Assembly: GCF_000006565.2 (NCBI RefSeq)
Contig: NC_031467.1
Span: forward strand, 620,001-684,000
From: Toxoplasma gondii ME49
Lineage: Eukaryota > Apicomplexa > Conoidasida > Eucoccidiorida > Sarcocystidae
DNA: 64,000 nt
Reading direction: 5' to 3'
Shown here: positions 14,299 through 25,478 of the stretch, piece after piece
How the letters are laid out: every line of letters begins with the position of its first letter
Position numbering within the stretch: the first letter of the stretch is position 1
Program-made: the position numbers and the translations under genes
Notes under the pieces: generated by a model
Databases searched by the model: none
Seen by the model: the letters and a program-made list of their open reading frames with translations, nothing else
What the model was told of the DNA's origin: nothing

Positions 14299-17200
14299 TT
14301 GAAAAGACTCATCAGGATGGAGGTTTCAAGAAGTCACCGGTGGCCTCTTGGCTCTTCACCACACTCTTCATCTCCCGCTCTCTGTTGGTCGTGCGTTTCG
14401 CGTTTCTCGCGCTCCATCTGCAGGAGAGGCGGCCGGTTTCCCCCTCTCTATTTCTCCCGTTCTTCCTTCCTTCTTCGCGTTCTTCCCCTTGTATTATACT
14501 CCCTGGTCTCAGGTCCGTCCCCTGTTTCTCTCTCTTTCTCTCCATCTGCCTTTTCCTGTTTCTCGCCTCCGTTCCCTCTCACTGTCGCCGCTGAGAGCCC
14601 CTCGGATGCCGCTGGCGACGCTTCGTCTTCGTTGCCCGACGGCGAGCCTCTTGACTCAACGAGTGAGACTGCGGCGAGCGAGTCGGAAAAACGTTCAGAG
14701 GACAAAACGCAGCTCACGGAAGAGCAGATGAAGGAGAAAGCAAGAAAAGCGGCCGAAGCGGCTGCAGCTGCTACCGCGAAGGCGCTGGAACTCGGCGTCT
14801 CTGTGCCGCCTCTGGTCACGGCGTCGGCGGGCGGATCTGATATTCTTTCGACGCACTCGGCAGCATCCGACGCCGCTGACGCAGCTGACCGCACAGCATC
14901 TGGTTTTGCTGCGGATCCTGACAAATCCGCAGTCGTGAGAGCGGACGACATGCGTTATCAGAGCAATCCAGAAAACTCAACGGACGGAGAGCACGCAAGC
15001 TCCGAAGAGGAGGAAAAACCGATTCCTGTCGATGGGGGAGACTGCATCATCTTTGCTGCGGAAGAAGGCGACAGAGACAGGTAGCGAAGCCAGAATGAGG
15101 TGGAGGCGGGTGCAGGTTCCGGCAGAGTTACACACGTTTGATGGTGTCCCGTTGTGCGTACTGTCCTCCTTCGGGCTTCGAGACGGCATTTGAAAGTCGT
15201 TCTTTAGAAATAATCTTTTTCTGCGCGATGCCTTGCGACCCTCTTCGAGTGAACTTTGGGGTGCTTCTTTCGGCTGCTTCTCGCGCTCGGTTTCTGCAGT
15301 TTCTTCGAGTGTCCCTTCCACGTTGTTCTTGTCGCGCATTTTTCAGTCTCCTCTCTTCGCTATCTCCGTGTTCGGCGTTCTTGCGTTCCCTGATTCCTTC
15401 GGTTTTTTGTCTCATCTCTCTCTCCTGCGTTCACCTCTCTTTTTGTTCTCAACTGGTTGCTCCCTCTGACTCGGAACTGTCTCATGTTTCTCGCTGGCGA
15501 ACGTGTGCCTTCCAAGTCCCTGCCTCTTAAGTCTCATCCTCTTTTTCGACCGTTTTCACCGCACCATTTTTTCTCTGCGTTGAATTTGTCGCACTTTGTC
15601 TCCTGAAACAAACCTTCTATTTCGACGTGCCGAGCTTCGTTTGTCTGTTTGAACTCTGCTTCGCGTCGGCCCCCTGCGGGGTCGGAATCCTCTCTGATGC
15701 TTCTGAAACATCCCTTTTTTGCGTCGAGAAACGCGGTCAATGCCACTCTCTTTGTATTCCGCGGCAACGAACTTGCATGCCCCCTTGAGACGCGTTTCGC
15801 GTGTACATCGACGAACGCGTCTCTCCGTCCACCCGGCCACTGTTACCTGTCTCTCTCGCTCTCTCCCTCCCTCCAGTGTCCCCTGTGCTCACTGCGCTCG
15901 GCCGCTTAGAAGTGACCTGGGCGTCCACAGCGAAGATATTAGGAGTTGGTAAGGAACGTGAAAGTGTAAAACAGTTGACGTCTTGCGGTTCCCCTGATCT
16001 CCTTTCCTTGCAGCTGCTCTTGCCCAGAGGGGTTCGTTCTGTGCAACTGGCAAGATGTCCAGATGATTCAGAGGCGCCTCGCACGCATCGAGAGGGCAGC
16101 CAGAGCTGCGGCAGTTCGTGTGCTTCTTCTGCATCTGGACAAATTGCCAGCAGAGGAACTGGAAACGGCTCCAGCCTCCAGGTCCCCTTCCGCAAAGGAG
16201 AGCAACTCTGCGTCTGAAGCCGACGCCAAAGTGGGCGGCGAACTACGGGGAAGCTCGAGCGCTTCTGGAGACCAAGCGACGGACGACTCGCGAAAAGAGG
16301 AAGGCGCGACAGACGAGGCGGAGACGCGTCTCGAGGCGATGCTGCCGACGGACTTGGCCGAGTTCGTGAAACAGACTGCAAAGGCAGCCATGAGCCTCCA
16401 TGCGCCGGGCTGGGTAAAAACTTTGTGTGACGACGACGCGAGAACAGGATTCAAATCCTACGGAGTCCAGATCGATTACGAAGTCGAAGCGATCTGCAAG
16501 GATGAAGGAACGAAGGATGCGCCTGCTGTCGACTTCATCTACGAGCTCAGTAAGGCGGTCAGACAGAAGTAAACTCTCGTACACGAACACAGAAGAAGGC
16601 TCAAACGCTAGGCAACTCAGTGTGCTAGGCTGCTGCATTAAGCAGACGCGTTTCAACATCGCTGTCAACCAGCCGGGTCTTCCGTGTTGCTTGCGTGAAT
16701 CGGCGGAGATCCATCGTTGTTTATTTTCCACTTCGTACGAGCGGATAGTGAAATGAAATGCGTGAAGGGACGTTACTCACCAAAAAGCAGGCGAGGACAG
16801 AGGCGACGGAATGAGGGTGAAGGAGAGCGAGGAGACCTCGAGTTGTGACGGGGCAAGGACAGCTGGCCGGGGTTGCTGTGAAAAACAAACGGACAGAAAC
16901 AAAGGACCTGGTCACAACAGGTCGAATCGACTGGCTTTTTGAGATACACACGAAGAAAGAGACGGGAGAAAAACGCATGTGGTAAAAGTTACGAGTCCTC
17001 AGGGGCAGAAAATCGCAGTTCGGAATGTGGAGAGAATTTCCTGAACTTACGTTTGAGTCTGAGCCTCCAGAGCTGTTCAAATGTTAACCGTCTCGTGTGT
17101 TTCTCTTTTTTCCTGAATGCTAAATCAATCTCTTGTCTAGATCTCCACTGTCTAACCGACAGGCTCAATAGATATTGAGAAAGCTGTTTGGAATTCCGTG

Positions 17201-18810
17201 ACTGAAGTTGCCTTTTCGATTATCACCACCGGTGGCCGTCAGCTCGAGTATTGTCGGTTTCGCGCAGCTTCTCATCATGATTCTTTCGCTGTGGAACTGT
17301 CTGCATTCGACCCCTCTGTGCCCGTCGTCAAAAACGCTACACAGAGACATGTGGAGATAGACAAAGAGACAGAATTAGATGCAGGTAACGGTGTTGAATA
17401 CCCCCGCCTAAGAACTTTTCCTTTTCGTCTCATGCGATTGCGCTTGCGAGTTCTGTCGCTGTATTTACCCTGTTCTCTCTTCAGTGCTCTGATGCAGGTT
17501 TTTTTCCGACATGTCTCTCTCCTTCACGTGTGCCCTCATGCACTTTACGCCAAGTCGTTTTGGGAAACGGATGTTCCCCCATTAATAGTTTTAAATAGTA
17601 TTTTTGCCATTTGTGTATTTTTTTTGAACCAAAAATTAGGTTGTCTGAGAATCGAACCCAGATCTTTTCGGTTAAAAGCCGTGCTACACAGTATGAAATG
17701 GGATTCCTAGGTTTGAATGAACTGCCGTTTTTCTGCGAGCTTTCTTTGCTGCGTGTTTTCTGCTTTTCGCTTCTACGTCCTCCGTCCTTCGTCAGTGCGC
17801 GCTTCGTCCTCCCTTTCCACCTCCTGTGCGATTTAACCCTATAAACACAAGGCCCTCTGTGTTTTAATGCTCCACTGTGAACTTTTTCCAGACACCTACG
17901 TGCCTCTTTCTCGTCTTCGCAAGCTCCAGGAGAAGGACAGCAGCTGGACGCCTCGGCACTGCTTAGTTGCAGACTTCTACTTGTGCAAGCGGCTCCCTCA
18001 CAAGAGGAAGAAAGTAGGTTTCCCTTGGCTTCTCCTTTTCTGGACTCCTTTCCTTCTCGCTTCTGCCCTGTTGCTGATCGTGTCGGCTTTCTTCCTTGTT
18101 GCGCCCAGGTGAACTGCGAGATGTCCGGCTGGAGTGAGTGGTCGCCGGAGTGCGTCAACGGGACGCAAATGCGGAAAAACCGAATTACTCGGAGCGGTAG
18201 GAAGACCAGGGCATGGACGTTTCGCGCGTTTCTCGCCACCTCGGCAACTGTTACCTTTGCAGAATGAAACAAAGATTTTAGGGGATTCTAATGCTTTCAT
18301 CTCTTCAGGGAACCGTGACTGGACACCTCGTACGAGAGAATACCCTGTCGTGGCGCACAGATGCGTCTACGTCGAAAACTCGGATGACATGTCTCAACAA
18401 TTTTGTAGCTCTAAACACACAGAGAGAAGGATGTGCGCATGCCTCGTTCTCGCGTTTTGCTCAAGCGTTCAGGAAAGTCACTCAGATCTGTTGTCCGCGC
18501 TGGCGTTTTTCGGAAAAGACTCCCTGAATTGCCCGGGGGCCAGCAGCGCCGCCTGGAGCGGGGCACTGGAAGTCTATGCGGGCGGTGGTCTTGCTTTTAA
18601 AACGCTTCCGCGCCTGTTTTTCATTCGTGCCGTTCCGCCCTCGAGAAGAAAGCCGCTTCGCTCTGGCAAACGTTCACTCCAAAAGAAGAACAGAATCTCT
18701 GCGTTTTTTTCGCAGGACAGCATGGCGGCCGCGCGTGCGTCTGGGACGGGAAGCAACCTGTCCACGCGGAGGTGACGGAGCTCCGATCTTGCAATCAGCC
18801 TTCGTCTTAA
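14299..18810 (+). CDS. SPATR: SPATR-like secreted protein with one C-terminal TSP1 domain
   Basis: The model has seven phase-consistent exons: 14299-15080, 15877-15948, 16014-16549, 17163-17384, 17892-18013, 18109-18196 and 18716-18810, giving about 638 residues. The N-terminal part is Ser/Ala/Glu-rich. It is followed by a Cys-rich CSCPEGFVLC segment at 16014, a long helical and charged stretch, a region with SFAVELSAFDP, and a C-terminal thrombospondin type 1 repeat: CEMSGWSEWSPEC and NGTQMRKNRITR from exon 18109, joined to GGRACVWDGK and LRSC from the last exon. A Cys-rich or EGF-like part plus a single atypical TSP1 repeat is the layout of SPATR, a micronemal secretory protein. The start and signal peptide are uncertain; a hydrophobic stretch lies around 14455-14590. 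The exon at 15877 rests on phase and splice sites only. Family name inferred, not searched. Confidence 0.6.
17637..17697 (-). pseudogene. tRNA-Lys(TTT)-like 3' fragment in an intron
   Basis: On the minus strand this contains a tRNA anticodon loop CTTTTAA (TTT, Lys), a T arm CTGGG-TTCGATT-CTCAG, a plausible 3' acceptor strand ACAACCT, and a downstream ATTTTT. The 5' acceptor half and a clear box A are missing, and two anticodon-stem pairs are mismatched. It is therefore read as a degenerate tRNA-derived fragment. It lies antisense inside the 17385-17891 intron of the SPATR-like gene. Confidence 0.55.
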
Positions 18811-18963
18811 AAAAGCCTTCAGAATGGTTCTCTGCTTGGCACTTCCCTAGGGCCCCTCGTTTTCTTTTAAATCGGGATACTGCGTACATGTCGTCCACAG
18901 ATGCGCGCGCGTAGGAAGCACGTGCACATGTATTCTGTCTTCAGGGCGTATCAGACACATTCA

Positions 18964-19075
18964 TGCATGCATATATAGTTATATATATTTATATATTTAT
19001 ATACATATATATATATATATATATACATATTTATATGCACATGTATATATGTATGTATATATGTATATATTTACA
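18964..19075. repeat. TA-rich microsatellite
   Basis: An interrupted (TA)n tract with scattered TATACATA units, about 110 bp. It is preceded by TGCATGCA at its left edge, a motif common in Toxoplasma intergenic DNA. Confidence 0.9.
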
Positions 19076-19243
19076 TAAATGTGTGCGATGTATGTATCGC
19101 GCGTGTGTATCTGGGATGTATAAACTCTTTGGTGTATATGTTTTCCGGTCTTTTTATATGTGCCTGTGCCCGCATGCACGGCTCGATTCATGTTTGTGGC
19201 TGGGTGGCCTCGGAGACGACGCATTTTCTTCTTTTTTCTTTCG

Positions 19244-19281
19244 GAGAGAAAAGGCAGCCGGGCTCGGCTGCCTTTTCTCTC
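19244..19281. repeat. Perfect 17-bp inverted repeat with 4-nt loop
   Basis: GAGAGAAAAGGCAGCCG (19244-19260), loop GGCT, then its exact reverse complement (19265-19281). It lies about 430 bp past the SPATR-like stop codon in a convergent spacer. An RNA from either strand would form a very stable hairpin. Its role is unknown; it could be a 3' UTR structure or a small-RNA precursor. Confidence 0.9.
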
Positions 19282-21701
19282 CTGATTTTTCCGCCGGAGA
19301 AGACCGTGTCGTTTCGCACACCCGATTTGTAGAGAGCAGACCGGAGTTCCCGGGAAGGGGAGTTTTGTGTCGCTGTGCTCCTTCGCTGTCTGCTCGTATA
19401 TGTGCCCCCAAGCATCCGGAAAAACGTTCAACGGACACAGACGCGAAAGTCGAGTTCTACTCTGTTTAGGCGTCTCGTTGCCAGTGTCCAATCGCTTCGT
19501 GTGAAGTGCTCTGGATCTGTTCCGTCCTGCCCAAGAAGCCGTCTGTAAAGGAGACCGTTAATTCATCAGTCAAGGGTGGTAGACATTCAGCATGCATCAA
19601 GAGAAAAAGAAAAAAGATACAACGGCAACTGGAATCCCGGCACCTGTACTTGCAGGGTCGCGAGAACCTCTGAAACGGACTTCTTTCACTGCCTGGCTCT
19701 CGTGATGTTCCTGTGCTTCTGCTGGGTGTTCGAGTTCCCGCGTTCTCTTTCCTCTTTTCTCTGTTCTCTCTTGCTTGCGGCCTGAAAAAAATGTCGATGG
19801 CTGGTGTCCGCGCCCCCTTCAACTCGTCAGCCATTCACACACGACTGAACCGCCAGGCGTTTTTCAACTGCGCGGCAACTTGAGTACGCGGGAGACCGGA
19901 GAAAGAAAAGTAGTGAGGGAAAGAGAGAAGAGCAGGCGTCGGAAACGCTTCTCACGCGTTTGGACAAGAACGACACAAACACACAACAGGCCCTCATCGG
20001 TTCAGATGAACGCGCCTTCTTCAGCTTGCCCGTATGGATCTACACGCAGGAGACGGAAGAAAACATCTGTTCGTTCTCCCAGTGACTCTCAGTCAGGATC
20101 TAACCGTGGTCGGCACACACAACGGAAACGCAATTCAAAGGGAAAGCCGGGACAACGAATTCACAGCGGACACCCGATGCATCACTCGAACACCATGTAT
20201 GTATTCAACAATAGTCCGGACAACATGGGATTCGTCTTTGGCATAACGTCAATATACATGAATCTCAACCGATACTGTCGGGTACAAGCGAATAGCAAAT
20301 ACGCCCTGTAAGAAGTAGTCACCTGCGTTAAGAGCGACGAAAGCGGGAGTTCGACACTCGAACTGTACTTCCCCAAAGACAAGAAGATTGTAAATGAGAT
20401 GTTTCTTTTTTAATGTGCGGTGCGGTGGAACGTCAGGGAGTCTCTACTCTCACGTATCGCGGGAAATCGCGTTGAGTCTTGGGGAGGCGGCTCCCGGACC
20501 TCCAATGTAGATTGGTGCTAAGAAGTTAGGTCCAGAAACGTTAGAGACTTAGACCGGCGCTGGAGCACTGTGCGGTTCACTGGCTGGTCCACAAAGACAA
20601 AAACTGTCCACCGGCCAAGAGGTAGAACGCAAGAAATCCTGTCTTTTTGTCCAATGAGACCAAGAAGCGACACACCTCAACGGTGCCATTGCCAAGTCTG
20701 CTTCTTTCATAAAGCGTCTGAAACGACTCTGCAGAAGACGGTCAAGCTGAATAAATGTCAAAACGGTGCAGAATGGAAAACGGAGAAAACGGAGCTTTGG
20801 AAAAGGACGAACACACATTTTCCTCGACTTGCCAGAACGGCCAAAGCAAGCGAAAAGAAGAAGCAACAAAGCAAACGGGAACAAAGACAAAGCCACAAAG
20901 AGACTATAGAAACAGAGAGCGAAACTAGGAAACAAAGACAAAGACCAGACGGAGACAAGGAGCTAAACCGAAACAAGGGGGAAAGAACGGCAAATGACGC
21001 GCTCGTGAAGGAGCTCGAGTGAAGCGCACACTCCCAAAACGAAGGCGGCGCCTGCCGGGAAAACGAAAAGAGGCGCATGCACGGAAAAAGAAGGAAACTG
21101 CCTGCAGAAGCATACACGCGACACAGCAGCCACGAGGGGACGGTCTCTTCCCCGGGCGGAAGAACGTCTGGAGAAAAGAAAGGAGAAGCGCTTCGACAGA
21201 TGCAACCTTCGTTCTCTAGTCGAGAACGAAGGAGAGGTTCGTTGAAGGACTTTCAAGAAAGAGGAACGAATCGCACAGCTCCAGAAGGCGAGGCGCTTCC
21301 AGCGCTCAGCATTGCCGCAGTTTTTCCTGAAGCCGCTCTGCGACAGAGGAAGCATGGAACGCACAGGAGAGAGAAAAGGGTGAAGAGCGAAGAGAAAGGT
21401 GACAGCTAGGAGATGAAGACGAAGAAAGAAAACAAATGAAAACACTGAGAGGAGCACCGAACGCTCGCAGCAAGAAGAAAAGAGGCACAGAAGGAAGTAA
21501 TCTGCCGTCAGTGTACCCTCGCAGCGGGAGGGATCATCTGTGAAAACAGAAGGGATTCCTGGCAAGCCTTTTTCGGAAAGTCGTCACTGCGAGTCGAGCC
21601 GCAATTTTTAGGACCGCAAACCATCCCTAGTTCTCCTTCGCACCTGCATAGACCTGCGCTGCACAAGAAGGAAACGCTTTTGGAAGTCCTGCCTCCTGTC
21701 C

Positions 21702-24700
21702 TCACCTGAACAGCCTGTCGAAGACCGCAAGACCGTGTTCCCGTCCTTTCAAAAGAGGTGAGGCGTTTATTAAAATCGCTGACGCTCCCAACTGGAGTCC
21801 CGCAGCTTCTGCTTCATGAAGCGCAGCAAAGACGTTCCCTGCGGCGATCTGCGCGAGCCTCGTCCACCTCTCCTCTTCGTCCTCATCCGCCTCCCGCGCG
21901 GTGGTGTCTGGAGACTCGCCATTCGCCGCCTCGGTCTCGGCTCCTGCTGCCGTCTCGCCTCCTCCGTCGCCGACCGGAGATACAATCGAGATATACTTGA
22001 GAAATTGTCTTTTCAGAGGGTACAGCGACCGGTCTGCGTCGATCACGACGGCCGCGGCGCCGTCAATTCCTCCAACGGGAGTCTCTGTCGCCGCGTCGAC
22101 CTCGTCGACCTCCCGCGTCCTGCTGGTTTCTCCGCATCCCTCGTGCTCTCCACCTGTCGAGCTCGCCATTCCGCGCTCGCGCGAAACGATCAACATGCAT
22201 GGGAGACAGGGCGCGTAGTGGGTGAGGGCAAGCCCCGGACTCTCCATGGGTGTGTCGACATCCCCCGCAGTCTTCGCCAGACTCTTTTCGAGCGCATGCA
22301 ACGACGAAGTCGGGAGTTGACGTCCCTCCGTTTGTTCCCGCGTCTCCGTTGTCTGCTCTTCGCTCTCTCTCTCAGAGGTCTCTGACGCGGCTCTTCTTGA
22401 AACGCCGCAGTCTCCGAGCGTCGCTTCGCCTCTGGAGCTTGAGCGCGGCTGCGCGGCTGAACATTCATCCGTAGAGAGAGGCGAAGCCGGAAGTGGAGAA
22501 AGGCGGTTCTCCAGACTCAGGTGGTACTGGAGTTTCTCAGAGACCCGCACACAGAACGCAGGGAAAGAAGTGGAGAGACCTGATGCTGCGGAGAGCGAAG
22601 GGCAAGGCCGCCGAGCGACAGCTTCGAGTGTCTCCGCAATCATGCCTGCCGATATCACGCCGCGCCGCAGAACCTGGATGTCGTACACCTTCTCCTTCGA
22701 GTCGCGACCTGGAGGAGAAACTTTGATCACAGTCGACTCAATGCCGAGACAACAGCAGTCTTCTTCTGCGCCATCTAGGAGGACCATTTCGTCGCCGTCC
22801 GGGTGCTCAGCAAGATGCGTTGAAAGCTCTGTCTTCGTAAGAAACTTCCTCTCTCCAACGGTTCCCACTCTCCTCTTCTTCGAGTCGCGCGTTTCTGCTC
22901 CGTTCCCGACAGAGCCTTCCTCTCTCGTTGCACAGTCGCCTTCAGCCGAAACCAGAGACGAAGAACAGAGAGAAGAGAGAGAAGACAGAGAAGAAATTGC
23001 CTCTGTGGGAGAATCCGCGAACTGGTTGATAACGTGAGAGGCTCGCGTTGGGCTTATCCTTCCGAAGCGGTTCGCAGAAGGCGCGACGATGGGGACGCCA
23101 GCAGCTGCGATGAGACTCAGGGCGTACGGATGGTTCGGACACCTGCAAAGAACGAAAATCGAAAGAAACGCTTCACCAAAAGTTGCGCTTGCGAAACGTT
23201 CAAAAAATACAGAGTCCCCCTGAGACGCGCGCGCATTCACACATCGAAAAAGATCCCAGCTTCTTTCTACGAACATCTACGCATCTCCATCTCTCTTCGG
23301 AGCTCTCCTTATCCATGCCTGCCTACGCATGCATACATCTACGTATACATCAATATACACACACGTATAAACATATACGTGTATAACTATGTATACACGT
23401 ATATATGCATATATCTATGTATATACCTAAGTATATATCTATGTATAATATATACAAATATATATATATATATATGTACATAGAGAGAGGTGACGACTGG
23501 CAGTGTTTATGTATTTTTGCTTGTCGAACAGTGGACTGCTTATTTTTCAGGAGCTCGCAAGGTGAAACTTTTTGTACGTGATAGAAAGTCATTTGTCGCT
23601 GCTCTCTATTCCGCTCTCCCAAAAACGCCTGACGGGTGGGGTCGTTGTGGTAAGGTGTGGCTGTGAAGCGCCTTGCGAGGCCAAGGTACACCGCCTCGAG
23701 AGGATTTACGAGCTTTCTCCGGAGGACTTTCGTTTTTTTAGGCTCACCGCGCCGCGACGAACCGCGTCCCTGCAGTGACGGCGAGAGCGACGCCCTTCCC
23801 GTCGCGTCTGTCCTCCAGAATTTTTCCTTTCGCGACGATTGAGAGAGGTCCTGGCCAGAAGGCGTCTGCGAGTGTCGCAATCAGCACTCTCAAATCGCGC
23901 TTTTCTTGCAGCGAGAGGCTCTCCCCTCGCGCGGCCTCCTCGGTCTCCCCTTCGTCGAGGTCGTACACCTGCTCAAAGGCCTGCTGAACGGAAACAACAT
24001 GGCAAATCAGAGGGTCGGAAGCTGGCCGCTTTTTGCAGCGAAAAACGCGGCTGCATGCGTGAGGAAGAGTCGCAGCGGCGCCGAGTCCATACACCGTCTC
24101 TGTCGGGAACGCCACGAGACCGCCGCGACGGAAGTACGCACCCAGAGCCTCGAACAGCGGGTGTACAGACAGCTCACGAAGCTGAGAAAGAGTTGCAAAG
24201 GGAGAGGAAGAAGAAGGGGAAGATGGAGAGGAAGAAGAAGAGGAAGATGGAGAGGAAGTTGGAGAGGAAGATGGAGAGGAGGAAGAAGAGGAAGATGGAG
24301 AGGAGGAAGAAGAGGAAGATGGAGGAGAAGAAGAAGAAGAAGGAGCGGCGCGGTGGAAGAGTCGGAGGAGAGAAGGAGCAGAAGGGAGGAGTTTAACCGA
24401 GGGCGAGTCCAGGAGAGACTGGGAAAATGCTTTTTGTTCTTCGGAAGAAGAAGCGCGAGGTGGAGCGCGAAAAACGAGAACTGGAGGACAAGAAGTGAAG
24501 AGAATATGGTCTAAAGAAGAGGGGAGAGGTGAAGGGCAAGACGAAGGCGAGGACGGCTGGGCCTCTCCCGCCGGAGCCTCCGGGTGGCGCGCCATTGGGT
24601 CCTGCGGAAGGCGAGTAAATGATGGAACTTCGAGGAGAGAGAAATGACAAAATGAGATTAAAATGGAGCGAATACGACGGCCAAGTTGACAAAAACTGAG

Positions 24701-24889
24701 AGCTAACCGCATGCGCGCAGAGCCGCGTTCGAGTGTCTCGACAGAGAAAAGCGTTCGACGAAGTTCAGACAGAAGGAGAAAAGTGAGAAGTGACGACAAG
24801 CGAAGAGTCGGCGAGACGCGAGAAAAACAGAAAGAGCAGGAGAACAACAGAAGAAAAAAGTTGGAGACCGGAAGAAAGAAACGAGACAC
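21702..24889 (-). CDS. SUA5: Threonylcarbamoyl-AMP synthase, Sua5/YrdC family
   Basis: Sua5 makes threonylcarbamoyl-AMP from Thr, bicarbonate and ATP for t6A37 in ANN-decoding tRNAs. The two exons (24889-23748, 23142-21702) join in phase (CG|G), giving about 860 residues. The YrdC core is clear: GGLVAFPTETVYGLGAAA, a KKRPASDPL segment, ADAFWPGPLSIV, then across the junction RFVAARCPNHPYALSLI, GVPIVAPSANRFGRISPTRA, LGIESTVIKV and QVLRRGVIS. The C-terminal Sua5 domain follows with ESPGLALTHYAP, ending VFDRLFR and a stop. The family is usually 350-430 residues; here a roughly 240-residue Ser-rich N-terminal extension, a charged insert inside the YrdC domain, and Glu/Thr-rich linkers enlarge it. 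A later start at 24595 (MARHPEAP) is possible. The stop overlaps a donor-like CAG|GTGAGG, so a further 3' exon cannot be excluded. Confidence 0.9.
23339..23480. repeat. TA/CATA microsatellite near the Sua5 intron
   Basis: An interrupted TATA/CGTATA repeat of about 140 bp that lies wholly within the single 604-nt intron of the Sua5 gene. Confidence 0.85.
24190..24345. repeat. Purine triplet repeat coding for serine in Sua5
   Basis: Imperfect GAAGAAGAG/GAAGATGGA units on the plus strand, read on the minus strand as a Ser/Pro-rich tract just before the YrdC domain. The tract is in frame and inside the Sua5 coding exon. Confidence 0.85.
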
Positions 24890-25442
24890 CGCGACCTCGG
24901 AGACACAAGCTCCGGATATCAGCCTGAAGCGGGTGCAGAGATTTAAAATCCCAGAGAGGACCTTTGTCTAATGAAAAGAACCCTTTAAAAGAAAATGCTT
25001 CTATTAGTCAGACACAGAGAGGAAATCAAAGGTTCAAAGTCGGCCAACCCCACACGACTGGTTGAGGCGCCGAGAAACGCGTCTCCTTGTGATGAGAAGC
25101 AGGCCCTGCGCATGCAAGGGTAAAAGACAGCTTTTTCTCTTCGCTTTTCTTTCTCACCCTTTGCCGCAGCCTCCACAACGAACGAAGCTTCTGAAATGGA
25201 CAGCCGTCTCGCTCTGTTACTTTGTTTCCTTTTTTCAGTTTTCGAAATGTTTCGGTTTCTCCAGCACGGGCGACATCAATCGCGGCAGCGACGCCGCAGT
25301 GGCCGTTTGACAGACCTCTACAGAAATGCGTAATCCGCGATAGATTACCACTCACAAAGAGTGAGAGGTAGATATTTTGTACGAAAGAGAAGCGTAGATA
25401 TATGTGTTCGTATACACAGAGAGGGAGGTGTATACATGTCTG

Positions 25443-25478
<36 letters not shown>

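Larger units (their letters stand above)
18811..21701. other. Convergent spacer between the SPATR-like and Sua5 genes
   Basis: This 2.9-kb spacer probably holds two 3' UTRs. Apart from a TA microsatellite and a 17-bp hairpin I see no gene. The 20.5-21.6 kb part is purine-rich on the plus strand and gives long Ser/Phe-rich antisense ORFs that I consider spurious. Confidence 0.5.

Noticed and set aside
20343..20372. GAGTTCGAC/ACTCGAACT resembling a tRNA T arm
   Set aside because: It is a 7-bp inverted repeat with a 3-nt loop. No anticodon arm, acceptor stem or box A lies at the right spacing.
23339..23480. Possible CRISPR-like or minisatellite array
   Set aside because: It has no constant-length spacers or conserved repeats. 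It is an interrupted TA microsatellite in an intron.
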